Both the position numbers and the translations under genes were made by a program. From Cervus elaphus (taxonomy: Eukaryota; Chordata; Mammalia; Artiodactyla; Cervidae): a stretch of DNA of 64,000 nucleotides. Positions 47,351 through 59,242 of this stretch are shown in pieces. Within the stretch, counting starts at the first letter, position 1. Each line of letters opens with the position of its first letter. The stretch lies in NCBI RefSeq assembly GCF_910594005.1, contig NC_057841.1, forward strand, positions 13,067,001 to 13,131,000, in the 5' to 3' direction. The notes below the pieces were generated by a model. It had not been told where the DNA came from. It saw nothing but the letters and a program-made list of their open reading frames with translations, and made no database searches.

Positions 47351-47934
47351 GTATCTGTATATGTATATTTTTATACATATAAATATTTAATGCTGTATTT
47401 CTTTTGGTAGAAATTTCAAAATGAAGACAGAAATTTTATTTCAACATATTAAACTTAACCTTACTATTTTAAAAAATAAATCAGTATCATAAAATTGTAA
47501 TGTCCTTAAAATATCTCATTAACTTTTATCTCACTAGTTTTCTGATGACTCGATAATTGGATTCTGGTACATAGAGATCTTACCTGTCAATTAACTTTGT
47601 ATTTTTTCACATCTGACTAAACAAAATTGAGTGGGATTTAATTATTCAGCCCTTGAACTTGAACAATATTTCCTGTCCAAAAGTGTTTCTCAAGCAAGTG
47701 GGGATATGTAATCCTTATGCGTATTTATCAAAGCATTCCTTTTTATCTATACATTTGTAGCTAATCTTCATGTTTTCTTTCAGATGACTATGAAAGCATT
47801 TGTCAGTGTTTGTAGCATTTGATATATGGGAAAATATTCTAATGCTTTTGAATCTGGTTTCTTATATTGATTTTTGCATAGTTTTTACCACACAAAAAAA
47901 AGGAGTGAGGAACACCAGGAAACTCTTGGAGAAG

Positions 47935-48068
47935 ATGGACATGTTTATTATCTTGAAAATGATGGGTTTCATGAGTGCACACATAGGACCAAGCTCATCA
48001 AATTGTGTACAGTAAATACATGCAGTATTTTATACCAGTGACACCTCAATAAAGCTGTTTTTAAAAAT
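47935..48068 (+). mobile_element. Old L1 3' terminus
   Basis: gtttattatcttgaaaatga, gctcatcaaattgtgtacag and acacctcaataaagctgttt give a clear L1M 3' end. Confidence 0.68.
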
Positions 48069-48204
48069 ATCAGGCTGCCATGATTACTGCAAGTAGTTTT
48101 GAGTGCAGTATAAAGCCATATTAATAAAATTTGATGGGTCCACAATGTATAGACTATATTACTAAATGTATTATTTCTTGCCCACGAGGGGTTTTCTATA
48201 TGAG

Positions 48205-48365
48205 ACATTGGACTCCAGAGTCTATTGGTGCGAGTTCTGATTGTCATTTTCTAAGTAGGTGATCGTGGACAAATCACACAAATTGCCTTTGACTCATATC
48301 CTTATTTGTAAAGGAAAACAGAATTATCATGTGCCTTGTTGAGTTCTTGTGACCATTAAGTGGGA
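48205..48365 (+). mobile_element. MIR SINE
   Basis: tggactccagagtctattgg ... ggtgatcgtggacaaatcac ... ttgtgaccattaag fits MIR in sense orientation. Confidence 0.55.
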
Positions 48366-48514
48366 AGCTGCGTATGGAATGGCTAGCCCGGGCTGTCTCT
48401 TAGGCAAGGTGACTGTTATTCTCAGTGCTACACAAGTCACTCATATGTCACCGTGGACAGTTGTACTATTAAATTTTTTCAGTTTCTTTCCTCTATTTTG
48501 GTTTAGTTTAAAAA

Positions 48515-48634
48515 AAAAAAATTGGCCACATTGTGTGGCATTCAGGATCTTAGTTCCACCACCATGGATCAAACCCATGACCCTAGTACTGGAAGCAAGG
48601 GGCCTTAACCACTGGACTGCCAAGGAAGTCCCCT
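48515..48634 (-). mobile_element. CHR-1 SINE
   Basis: Starts in an A run then attggccacattgtgtggca. Ends ccactggactgccaaggaag (reverse of the CHR head). Confidence 0.8.
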
Positions 48635-48657
48635 CCTTCCCTCTCTTTGGAAAGAGA

Positions 48658-48808
48658 AAAGTGAAAGTGAAAGTCGCTCAGTCGTGTCTGACTCTTTTCA
48701 AGTCCATGGACTGTAGTCCACAAGATTCTCCAGGCCAGAATACTGCAGTGGGTAGCCTTCCCTTCTCCAAGGGATCTTCCCAACCCAGATCTCCACACTG
48801 CAGACAAA
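48658..48808 (-). mobile_element. Bov-tA SINE, truncated
   Basis: Tail aagtgaaagtgaaagtcgct, body ctccaggccagaatactgca. Most of the tRNA head is lost after cagatctccacactgcag. Confidence 0.84.
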
Positions 48809-49089
48809 AAGCTGTGCTTAAAGATTAGGGATAGCAACAGATAAATGTGATTTATAAGAAAGGTCTGAATGTCATGGAATAAGGGGGTATAATCTCAATT
48901 TTTTAACATATGAATATTATTCAGTGAAATGTTCAGTACTATAATTATCTCTATCCTAGATATGAAGAAACTAGGGCTAAGGGTCCTGATGCAGGTCAGA
49001 CTTGGTCCCAGTCCAAGTCACAGTCAGAAGGAGTTAACCCACAGAAAAACATATCGTTATCTAAGTGAAAAGAGAGCCAGGGGAGAAAT

Positions 49090-49286
49090 AAATTAGGAGT
49101 ATGGGATTAGCAATATAAACTACTATACATAAAGCAGATAAGCAACCAAAACTTACTGTATAACACAGGGAACAATATTGAATATTTTATAACAATGTAT
49201 AGTGGAAAATAATCTGAAAAAATGCATGCGTATACATATAACTAAATCACTTTGCTGTGTACCTAAAACTAACTCAATATTATAAA
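49090..49286 (+). mobile_element. L1 3' end
   Basis: gtatgggattagcaatataa, gcaaccaaaacttactgtat and aaatcactttgctgtgtacc are related to the 44.3-kb L1 tail. Cut by the next SINE. Confidence 0.7.
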
Positions 49287-49497
49287 GCAGCTTCCCTTGT
49301 AGCTCAGTCGGTAAAGGATCTGCCTGCAGTGGAGGAGCCCTGGGTTTGATCCCTGGGTCACGAAGATCCCCTGGAGAAGAAAATGTCAACCCACTCCAGT
49401 ATCCTTGCCTGGAAAATCTCATGGACAGAGGAGCCTGGTGGGCTGCAGTCCATGGGGTCGCAAAGAGTCGGACACGACTGAGCGACTAACACACATA
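49287..49497 (+). mobile_element. Bov-tA SINE
   Basis: Head cagcttcccttgtagctcag, tail gacacgactgagcgactaac. Little diverged. Confidence 0.9.
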
Positions 49498-49744
49498 CTT
49501 TATTAAGGGAAAAATTAAAGAAAAATAAAAGGAAAGATTAAAAAAAGAAGAGGTCAGTCCATTTGGGGAATTAAGCAATCCAGGGTCAATGCCTTTCCAT
49601 ATCCACTCTGGTGAGATCATCTTTTAGGTTAATTCATAAATACGTTGGGCAGAGTTCCATTCTGGATATTTTTATGTTCAGATAGCTCCCATTAAACCAT
49701 CCTACAAGTAGTCAGCTGACCCTGATGTTGTGTTTTGAGTGAAT

Positions 49745-50045
49745 TCAATCTCCTCCTCATTGCTTAAAGAAGCTGCAAGGTCTGGCCTTGTCCATTGCTC
49801 CGTGCTTCGGCCACCCTGGTGTCTGTTCCTTGCACAAACCTTGCCTCAGTGATCTCCTCTGTGCAACCCAATTGCTAGGCAGGAGCCTGGTCCCCTCTCC
49901 CCACACACCCACCTCACCATCCTTCGGGTAGCAGCTCGTGGGACCTCTTGCCTCTGTCCCATCCCCTGGAGGCCCTACATCTGAGGTCCTCCCTTTGGCC
50001 TCCTCTGTGACAGTGACATGTCTTCTGCCATCTTGGGATCTTGCT
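49745..50045 (+). mobile_element. Old L2 fragment
   Basis: gcaaggtctggccttgtcca, cttcggccaccctggtgtct and ttccttgcacaaaccttgcc match the conserved 3' coding part of L2. Confidence 0.5.
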
Positions 50046-52227
50046 AATTACCAACACCAACCAATCAAGCTAACCATCACAAATTTTAACTCTCTTTGAA
50101 AGAAATAAACAGTGTATTGTGATTTAACACACACTTACGTACTGAAAAAAAGTCTCTCTCAAGTGATGTCTTATGTTATCAGAAGAATGGGGTGGACTAG
50201 AAATAAAAGCATTTTTGGCAGAAGTTACTTTATCAGAGCAGAACAAAACCAGGTCCAAAGAGATTTTTGTTTCATTGTTTATACTTATTGCTTTCCATTA
50301 ACCTATAGGAAATGAATTCTAAATGAAACCTGTCTTGGGTTTTTTTTTTTCTTCCTAAGAAGTATAGGATCTCTAATGCACATGCAATAATGTTAATAAA
50401 AGCCATAAGCAAGGAGAAAATAGATTGATTCAGATACTAAAGATAATACTAAGGAACATTTGTTGCTATATACATGACACCATTCACTGGGATAAAAAGA
50501 GAAAAAGAAGAACCAGTTTTTAATATTCAAGAAAGCAAAACATCATATTGCACTATAAAATGTGGCCTGTTAAAAATGCACAAGTGATTAGCATGAAAAC
50601 CTATGCAATTTGTACAGGTCAAAACTGAAAAATACAACACATTTTTAGGAGTGTTTTGCAAGAGAACACTAAATATTAAATGTGAAGACTGCAGTTGTGA
50701 TAGGTAAATGAAACAATTACAGTGAATGACAATATAACATCACATCAAGATAGATCAAGTGTTGCCCACAATATTTTTAAAATATAATATTTTAAAAACC
50801 CATACACAGTGTCAAATTATACAGACAGTTATAGTCTACATTTGTTGATGTGAATGCAAGATTTTAGAATCATATAGAAGCAGGAAATACTTGAACAAAG
50901 AAAGCAACTAAATAATATAAAATAAATATCTACAGATTGCCTATAAAGTGTACTTTATTTTCTAAAATCAGTATAGCATAAAATAAGCACAAATGTAAAC
51001 ATTTTAAAACAAGTATATTTATGTTTTCCAAAAGCCACTATTGAATTTAAATTGCATTATCTGATCAAATAAAAATTATCTTTATTTTAAAGAATTGGAA
51101 CTCATGTGATAAGTCCTGCCTTTTCCTAGCCAACTATTCATTGTTTCCTATCTTTCTAACTTCTTACTATTCCTTAGAATTGTTGAAGCCATGTATCACT
51201 GTTTTATGTCAATGACATGTCTTTTCTTTAGGTTTTCAGGAAAAAATATTTGAGAAAAATAATGTTTCTAAGATAATGCTCCATGATAAAAAATTAATCT
51301 CATTTCTTATAAAATAAATTATTTGAGAATAATCTCTCCACATGGCATCTTGATATTATTGTTACCATTTCCAAACAATATCAATGTTTTCTACATTTTT
51401 AGAGTCTAAAAAAAAGAATTACTGTTACACATTAAAAGAATAATCTTTTGGGTCACAGGTAAACTTATCAATCTTACTTCTTTGGAATGTGATTGTAGAC
51501 ATAAAGAAAGATCCAAAATCCACAATCTACTTTATAAAGTACCAAGGTATCATTTGTAATGAGTCTTGGAAAAATAAAATTTCTGGGGTTTGGCAGGCTG
51601 ATCACCTTGAAGTTTTTGTAGTGCTCTGCCTGCCAAGCACAAATTTAGGTTCAGATAATTTAGAATTTCTTGGAGGATATAGCATAATTTAACTACTCTT
51701 CTGTAGTACTGGGGACATCAATCAGGTTGAAGAAAGTCCTGGTTTAAAATATCTATGAAATGTCTCACTTGTAAACAAATATTAAGATAGAAAGATACTT
51801 TATCTAAGATTTGAGCTCAGTTTATTTCTTCTAACAATATATATAAAATCTATGCTACTTACTACCTATTTGTATAGAAGCCTGACACTTGTTGAATTCC
51901 TTAGCATTTTTTAGTATTTACCTTATTTTAAGGTTTCTGTGAAGGAAACCACAAACTACCCCAATTTTCTCATGTAATCTAATCCAATTTAATAGTGCCA
52001 AATAAATAAGCCAAAATGTCCACTGAGATTTTGAGTCAAAAACTGAAATTAGTATTACCTGTGGTAGAACTAGAGAGCCCAGTTGAATTTTTTTTTTCAT
52101 GTAAGAATAATCTTGCTACAATTTCCAGGTGTCTCCAGGTGGCTAACAGGGTGCACATTTTATTGGAAAGAACAGCAAAAACCTGGTCATGTCAAAGATC
52201 CTACCACCTTCCAAAGCTGAGCAGGTG
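50046..52227. other. AT-rich intronic DNA without recognised repeats
   Basis: 2.2 kb with no SINE or LINE I can name. The 67-codon plus frames at 50112 and 51489 have no domain. Confidence 0.45.
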
Positions 52228-52372
52228 ACACTGAGTCTGGAATTTACATCATGATGGACCTGAGTTTGAGCAAACTCCAGGGTCCCCCTGTCCAGTGAAG
52301 GACAGGAAAGCCTGGCATGCTGCAGTCCATGAAACAGCAGAGAGTCAGACACAACTGAGCAACTGAACAATG
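52228..52372 (+). mobile_element. Old BovB 3' end
   Basis: ggacctgagtttgagcaaac ... agagtcagacacaactgagc. A separate, older insertion lying 40 bp upstream of the long BovB. Confidence 0.78.
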
Positions 52373-52412
52373 GCAACAATATTTATACCATTTTGTGTAA
52401 TTCCATAGACAT

Positions 52413-54145
52413 TAAATACAGAATGGGAAAGACTAGAAATCTCTTCAAGAAAATTAGAGATACTAAGGGAAATTTTCATGCAAAGATGGGTTCAATAAAG
52501 GACAGACATGGTATGGACCTAACAGAAGCAGAAGATATTAAGAAGAGGTGGCAACAATACACAGAAGGACTGTACAAAAAAGATCTTCATGACCCAGATA
52601 ATCATGATGCACTCACCTAGAGCCAGACATCCTAGAATGTGAAGTCAAGTGGGCCTTAGAAAGCGTCACTACGAACAAAGCTAGTGGATGTGATGGAATT
52701 CCAGTTGAGCTATTTCAAATCCTAAAAGATGATGCTATGAAAGTGCTGCACTCAATATGCCAGCAAATTTGGAAAACTCAGCAGTGGCCACAGGACTGGA
52801 AAAGGTAAGTTTTCATTCCAATCCCAAAGAAAGACAATGCCAAAGAATGTTCAAACTACCGCACAATTGCACTCATCTCACACGCTAGTAAAGTAATGCT
52901 CAAAATTCTCCAAGCCAGGCTTCAGCAACACATGAACCATGAACTTCTAGATGTTCAAGCTGGTTTTAGAAAAGGCAGAGGAACCAGAGATCAAATTGCT
53001 AACATCCGCTGGATCATCAAAAAAGCAAGAGAGTTCCAGAAAAACATCTATTTCTGCTTTATTGACTATGCCAAAGCCTTTGACTATGTGGATCACAATA
53101 AACTGTGGAAAATTCTGAAAGAGATGGGAATACCAGACCACCTGACCTGCCTCTTGAGAAACCTGTATGCAGGCCAGGAAGCAACAGTTAAAACTGGACA
53201 TGGAACAACAGACTGGTTCCAAATAGGGAAAGGAGTACGTCAAGGCTGTATATTGTCACCCTGCTTATTTAACTTCTATGCAGAGTACATCATGAGAAAT
53301 GCTGGGCTGGAAGAAGCACAAGCTGGAATCAAGATTGCTGGGAGAAATATCAATAACCTCAGATATGCAGATGATACCACCCTTATGGCAGAAAATGTAG
53401 AGGAACTAAAAAGCCTCTTGATGAAAGTGAAGAGGAGAGTGAAAAAGTTGGCTTAAAGCTCAACATTCAGAAAACTAAGATCATGGCATCTGGTCCCATC
53501 ACCTCATGGGAAATAGATGTGGAAACAGTGGCTGACTTTATTTTTTGGGCTCCAAAATCACTGCAGATGGTGACTGCAGCCATGAAATTAAAAGACGCTT
53601 ACTCCTTGGGAGGAAAGTTATGACCAACCTAGACAGCATATTAAAAAGCAGAGACATCACTTTGCCAACAAAGGTCTGTCTGATCAAGGCTATGGTTTTT
53701 CCAGTGGTCATGTATGGATGTGAGAGTTGGACTGTGAAGAAAGCTGAGCACCGAAAAATTGATGCTTTTGAACTGTGGTGTTGGAGAAGACTCTTGAGAG
53801 TCCCTTGGACTGCAAGGAGATCCAACCAGTCCATCCTGAAGGAGATCAATCTTGGGTGTTCATTGGAAGGAGTGATGCTGAAGCTGAAACTCCAATACTT
53901 TGGTCACCTCATGTGAAGAGTTGACTCATTGGAAAAAACCCTGATTCTGGGAGGGATTGGGGGCAGGAGGAGAAGGGGTCGACAGAGGATGAGATGGCTG
54001 GATGCCATCACCGACTCGATGGATGTGAGTTTGAGTAAACTCCGGGAGTTGGTGATGGACAGGGAGGCCTGGCGTGCTGCGATTCATGGGGTTGCAAAGA
54101 GTCGGACACTAATGAGCAACTGAACTAACTAACTAACTAAATAGT
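52413..54145 (+). mobile_element. BovB LINE, 1.7 kb, 5'-truncated
   Basis: RTE-type LINE covering the end of the endonuclease-RT linker, the reverse transcriptase and the C-terminal region. Begins at aatacagaatgggaaagact. RT motifs are FCFIDYAKAF, VRQGCILSP and catalytic YADD (53364-53375). Broken by a stop at about 52618, a one-base deletion near 53430, a small deletion near 53520-53550 and TGA at 53914-53916. Ends with an (aact)n tail. Not functional. Confidence 0.96.
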
Positions 54146-54466
54146 GTAGAGGACTATAAAGCTGTGTTTATAGATATTAGTTAGAAAATTAAAATAAAAT
54201 CCAGAAAAGCATATACCCAACAACTCAAAATTCTAATTATTAAGTCATAACGTGAGCACAAATGAACCAATGAAATAACTCCTATCAGTTTCGTACAAGC
54301 CAAGTGGTACTGAGAGGACCTATGACTTACTGTTGTTTTTTTTTTCTGTTTGTTCTTTATTTAACAAAGTTATTCCCTTGTTAAAACTGTTTTAATAAAT
54401 TGTTAATTTCCTTTAATATAGAATTCATCAATATTTTCCATTATTTATGTTCATTTTGCAGTGAAT

Positions 54467-54490
54467 AAGACCACTTATTCAAGTGGTCTT
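54467..54490. repeat. Perfect inverted repeat (10-bp stem, 4-nt loop)
   Basis: aagaccactt, loop attc, aagtggtctt. An isolated small hairpin with no flanking gene. Confidence 0.9.
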
Positions 54491-54845
54491 GACAAACCAT
54501 CCCAATTTTGCTATGCATTTCCTAAGCAAAATTCCTAAGCCATTTATGTCATTCCCACTTGCTCTTAAAGAATGTGTGCGGCTAAGTCAGAAATTCCTCA
54601 CGGATCTGGTTACTACTTTGTTGTGAACAAGAGAAAGCTCTTCTCATGTCAGTAAGATTCAGTGTTTTCTCGCACCCATTTGATGGAATGTGTGTAGCTG
54701 CCAAATTGCTCTGCATCAGCTGACCAGCAAGTTTTCACAGGCTTAATAAAGAAATTTGGAGCATACAACCCAAATGGCTTTCATATTTACTTTTGAAATG
54801 CAGTTATAAAAAATTTTAATAAAAATATTTATTCTCAGTCTGTCT

Positions 54846-54884
54846 GTTCATCGCTCAGTTGTGCCCAACTCTTTGTGACCCCTG
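54846..54884 (-). mobile_element. Bov SINE/BovB tail fragment
   Basis: ctgttcatcgctcagttgtg then cccaactctttgtgacccc: only the extreme 3' tail is present. Confidence 0.7.
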
Positions 54885-55074
54885 TTCAATTTTCCCAACA
54901 GTATATTGTTTACATTAATAATCCAAATTGACTAAAATATATCCCACTTCAAAAAGCCAAGAGGAAAAATTTAAGTCAGAAGCAGAAATGTTGTAATGTA
55001 ACCACATATTTGTGAGCTATACCTATATATGATATTGCTAAATACTTTGTTTCATTCACCCTATTTCTTACTAA

Positions 55075-55293
55075 GGGCTTCCTGGGTACTTTAGTGGTAA
55101 AGAATCCACCTGCAATCCAGGAAATGCAGTAGATGTGGGTTCCATCCCTGGGTTGGAAAGATCCCCTGGAGGACGGCATGGCAACCCACTCCAGTATTCT
55201 TACCTGGAGGATCCCATGGAGAGAGAAGCCTGGCGGGCTACAGTTCATAAGGTCACAAAAAGTCAGACACGACTGAAGTGACTGAGCATACAC
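55075..55293 (+). mobile_element. Bov-tA SINE
   Basis: Head gggcttcctgggtactttag, body cccctggaggacggcatggc, tail acgactgaagtgactgagca. Confidence 0.89.
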
Positions 55294-55796
55294 GCCCACT
55301 CTACACACTAAAGCAAAACAATATTCACACAAAGCCTGCATGATATTGTTCGTGAGGCTCTATTTCTTAAACATGATCTGGAATTTAATTTTCAGTGTGA
55401 AGATCTATGACCATATTGGTGGCAGAGATTAAAATTCACCCTTTAGAATGATCAAAGTCTTAAAAAGTCCAACTCATGGAAATCACAATACTATCAATTC
55501 ATCTTATGCTATAGGGAGCGTATAGGCAAGATAAGTTTTATTCTGAACAAGAGAAAGACCAGATTTAAAGAACCCACACCCCGTAGAGTTCAAAAGGGAA
55601 CTTGTCAGCCCTTGAATTTGCAGCTACTCTTTGTAAGAGCTAATGAAGACCTTGTACCCAAAATATTTGCCACAGGAATCTTCAGAAGTTTCTAAATTAC
55701 CCCCTAAGAAGTTGTCAAATGTTGACAAATATTGTCATCTTTGCCTTGATGGTCACGTAAAGCAATATTTTAAATACAGAACTTAGTACTTAATTT

Positions 55797-56009
55797 TGGG
55801 CTTCCCAGGTGGCAGTGGCGGTAAAGAATCCACTTGCCAGTGTAGGACACACAGGACACATGGGTTCGATCCCTGCATCAGGAAGACTCCCCTGGAGGAG
55901 GAAATGGCACCCCACTCCAGTATTCTTGTATGGAAAAAGCCATGGGCAGAGGAGTCCAGTGGGCTACAGTCCATGGGGCCACAAGCAGTAGGACACAGCT
56001 GAGCACAAT
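55797..56009 (+). mobile_element. Bov-tA SINE
   Basis: Head tgggcttcccaggtggcagt, body cccctggaggaggaaatggc, tail acacagctgagcacaattta. tttattta strings flank it loosely. Confidence 0.89.
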
Positions 56010-56101
56010 TTATTTATTCAGTGTAATCATTAGACAGTGCCATGATAAAATACACTTGAGTTCAATTCTGCAAATAACTACCATAGTAAAGGTGGTATAT
56101 T

Positions 56102-56310
56102 GGGGACTTCTCAGGCGGCTCAGCGGTAAAGAATCCACCTGCCAATGCAGGAAACACAGATTTGATCCCTGGCTCAGGAAGATCGCCTGGAGAAGGAAAA
56201 GACAACCCACTTTGGTATTCTTGCCTGGGAAATCCCAGGCAAGGGAGGAGCCTTGCAGGCTACAGTCCATAGCATTGCAAAAGAACACGACTTACCAACT
56301 AAACAACAAC
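56102..56310 (+). mobile_element. Bov-tA SINE with 14-bp TSD
   Basis: Head ggggacttctcaggcggctc, CAA-rich tail. The 14-bp repeat aaaggtggtatatt lies at 56088-56101 and 56311-56324. Confidence 0.93.
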
Positions 56311-56324
56311 AAAGGTGGTATATT

Positions 56325-56440
56325 AGTTTTCTGTTGCTCCTGTAGCAAATTACCACAGACTTAATGCCTGAAAAACAACACAAACTTATTATCTTACGTC
56401 TCTAAAGTTCAGAAGCCTGAAATAAACCTCTCTAGCTAAA
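56325..56440 (-). mobile_element. Old LTR-like end
   Basis: agttttctgttgctcctgta, gcaaattaccacagactta and gttcagaagcctgaaataaa look like the reverse complement of the same LTR type as at 44.4 kb. Confidence 0.5.
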
Positions 56441-56957
56441 ATTTCCATCCCTATTGGATCATTTCCTTTCACACATCAATTGCATCTTTATCACCTTCCT
56501 CACCAAGTAAACGTCCTATTTCTCTATTCTCAGGATCAAAGAGACAATTATCACTCATGTTAGTTTCCACTCTTTTCATTTCCTCATATCCCGTTTTCTC
56601 ACCTACCCATTTCAACTGGAAATCTGTACACACCACTCCATAGAAATCCCACTTGTCAAGATCACAATTGCCAAGTCAGATACTCATCTTTTCCCTTGTC
56701 TAACGTGACTTCAGTAACTTTAAAAACAATTGAAATTTCTTGCTTTTTAAACACGTGTGTCTTTAGTTCTCCTTATCACCACCTTCTTCTGATTATTCCA
56801 GCACTTCCTCCTACTTGTTCCCCTTTGTTTCTCCCTGCTGCTCCTCCCCAGATAGTGGAGAGTCAAAGCTTGATGACACTGAAGAGAATGCCTTTGCCAT
56901 TGACTATCAAATTCCTAACTCCAGTCGCTCCATTTCACCTCAGCTCTAGACTAACGT

Positions 56958-58255
56958 AGTTCAGTTCAGTTCACTTCAGTCACTCAGTCATGTCGAACTC
57001 TGAGACCCCATGAATCACAGCACGCCAGACTCCCAGTCCATCATCAACTCCCGGAGTCTACTCAAACTCATGCCCATCGAGTTGGTGATGCCATCCAGCC
57101 ATCTCATCCTCTGTTGTCCCCTTCTCCTCCTGCCCCCAATCCCTCCCAGCATCAGGGTCTTTTCCAATGAGTCAACTCTTCACATGAGGTGACCAAAGTA
57201 TTGGAGTTTCAGCTTCAGCATCAGTCCTTCCAATGAACACCCAGGACTGATCTCCTTTAGGATGGACTGGTTGGATCTCCCTGAGGTCCAAGGGACTCTC
57301 AAGAGTCTTCTCCAACACCATAGTTCAAAAGCATCAAGTTTTCGGCACTCAGCTTCCTTCACAGTCCAACTCTCACATCCATACATGACCACTGGAAAAA
57401 CCATAGCCTTGACCAGACGGACCTTTGTTGGCAAAGGAATGTCTCTGCTTTTTAATATGCTATCTAGGTTGGTCATAACTTTCCTCCCAAGGAGTAAGCG
57501 TCTTTTAATTTCATGGCTGCAGTCACCATCTGCAGTGATTTTGGAGCCCCAAAAAATAAAGTCAGCCACTGTTTCCACTGTTTCCCCATCTATTTCCCAT
57601 GAGGTGATGGGACCAGATGCCATGATCTTAGTTTTCTGAATGTTGAGCTTTAAGCCAACTTTTTCACTCTCCTCTTTCACTTTCATCAAGAGGCTTTTCA
57701 GTTCCTCTTTACTCTCTGCCATAAGGGTGGTATCATCTGCATATCTGAGGTTATTGACATTTCTCCCAGCAATCTTGATTTCAGCTTGTGCTTCCTCCAG
57801 CCCAGCGTTTCTCATGATGTACTCTGCATAGAAGTTAAATAAGCAGGGTGACAATATACAGCCTTGACGTACTCCTTTCCCTATTTGGAACCAGTCTGTT
57901 GTTCCATGTCCAGTTCTAACTGTTGCTTCCTGACCTGCATACAGGTTTCTCAAGAGGCAGGTCAGGTGGTCTGGTATGCCCATCTCTTTCAGAATTTTCC
58001 ACAGTTTATTGTGATCCACACAGTTGAAGGCTTTGGCATAGTCAATAAAGCAGAAATAGATGTTTTTCTGGAACTCTCTAGCTTTTTTGATGATCCAGCG
58101 GATATTGGCAATTTGATCTCTGGTTCCTCTGCCTTTTCTAAAACCAGCTTGAACATCTGGAAGTTCTTGGTTCACGTATTGCTGAAGCCTGGCTTGGAGA
58201 ATTTTGAGCATTACTTTACTAGCGTGTGAGATGAGTGCAATTGTGCGGTAGTTTA
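56958..58255 (-). mobile_element. BovB LINE, 1.3 kb, with a 368-codon open reading frame
   Basis: Reverse transcriptase to 3' end of an RTE-type LINE; 5' break near gtgcggtagttt (58255). The frame 58286-57180 is uninterrupted for 368 codons. Its first 12 codons come from flanking L2 DNA (MEIQRKCCTVLN). Motifs: FIDYAKAF (80-87), QGCILSP (141-147), YADD (182-185, bases 57743-57732). It stops at a CGA-to-TGA change (57182-57180) before the C-terminal Arg-rich part. The endonuclease domain is absent, so it cannot be autonomous. Confidence 0.96.
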
Positions 58256-58394
58256 ACACAGTGCAGCATTTTCTCTGTATCTCCACTTGATGTCTAAATT
58301 GGAATCCCTATCTCAACCTTAACATTGACCAAACTGAACTCTTGAGCCCCAGCCCTCTGCAAATGTGGGGATTTTCCCGTTATTAACATCACAG

Positions 58395-58615
58395 TAGGGC
58401 CTCCGTGGTGGCTCAGAGGGAAAGAATCCACCAGCAGTGCAAGAGTCACAGAAGACGCAGCTTCAGTCTCTGGGTCGGGAAGATCCCCTGGAGGAGGGCG
58501 TGACAACCCACTCCAGTGTTCTTGCCTGGAGAATCCCTTGGACAGAGAAGTCTGGTGGGCGAGAGTGCGTGGGGTCGCGAAGAGTAGGACAGGACGGAAG
58601 CGACTTCGCACTCAT
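58395..58615 (+). mobile_element. Bov-tA SINE
   Basis: Head gggcctccgtggtggctcag, tail aggacggaagcgacttcgca. tcacagta occurs just before (to 58394) and after (to about 58634), a short TSD. Confidence 0.9.
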
Positions 58616-59163
58616 GCACACGAGCGTCACAGTAAATGCACCACTATCCATCCAACAGCTCAAGTCAAAAACCTAGCTTCTCTCCGACCCACATGTAGCC
58701 AGCCATGTTGTCTTGTTCCTTCAAGTTATTTCCTAGATCCAAGCACTTCTGTCCACCTTTGCTGCCTCTGTCTCATGAAAACAATCACCCCCTCTCTCAA
58801 TATTGCTACTATTGAAATGTCTGCTAACACTTTATGTAGCTGGTATGCAGCAAAGAATCCTTTAAAAATTTTAAGTATAAATGTATAACTCTCTAATCCT
58901 TGTAACAATTAGAATAAATGAAAACATTTAATCACAGTCTCAGTTTCACATGATCTGCCTCCAGCCTCCCTCTCAAACCTCAGTTTCTACCACGGTCTTC
59001 ACTTTTCCTTCTTGCTCTGGTTAAGCTGACCTTGTTCCTGATCCTTGAAGAGACCTTACTCATTCCTACCCTTGAACCTGTGAGTGGAATGCTCTTCCCC
59101 AAATCCTTGGATCTCAATATGTGCTGCACTGAACATCTAAAATTTTAAAGGCATTGAAGCCAT

Positions 59164-59204
59164 GTGTGTGTATATATATACACACACAGACACACATACA
59201 TGTT

Positions 59205-59242
<38 letters not shown>
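59164..59242. repeat. (TG)n/(TA)n/(CA)n compound microsatellite
   Basis: gtgtgtgtatatatatacac, then acacagacacacatacatg, then a pure (at)n run to 59242. Likely polymorphic in length. Confidence 0.93.

Larger units (their letters stand above)
56460..59150 (+). mobile_element. Old L2 LINE carrying BovB and SINE insertions
   Basis: L2-like pieces at 56460-56957, 58256-58390 (tctccacttgatgtctaaat, ccaaactgaactcttgagcc) and 58618-59150 (gcaccactatccatccaaca, gtgagtggaatgctcttccc). They read in order across the insertions, showing one ancient L2 split by younger elements. Confidence 0.55.
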
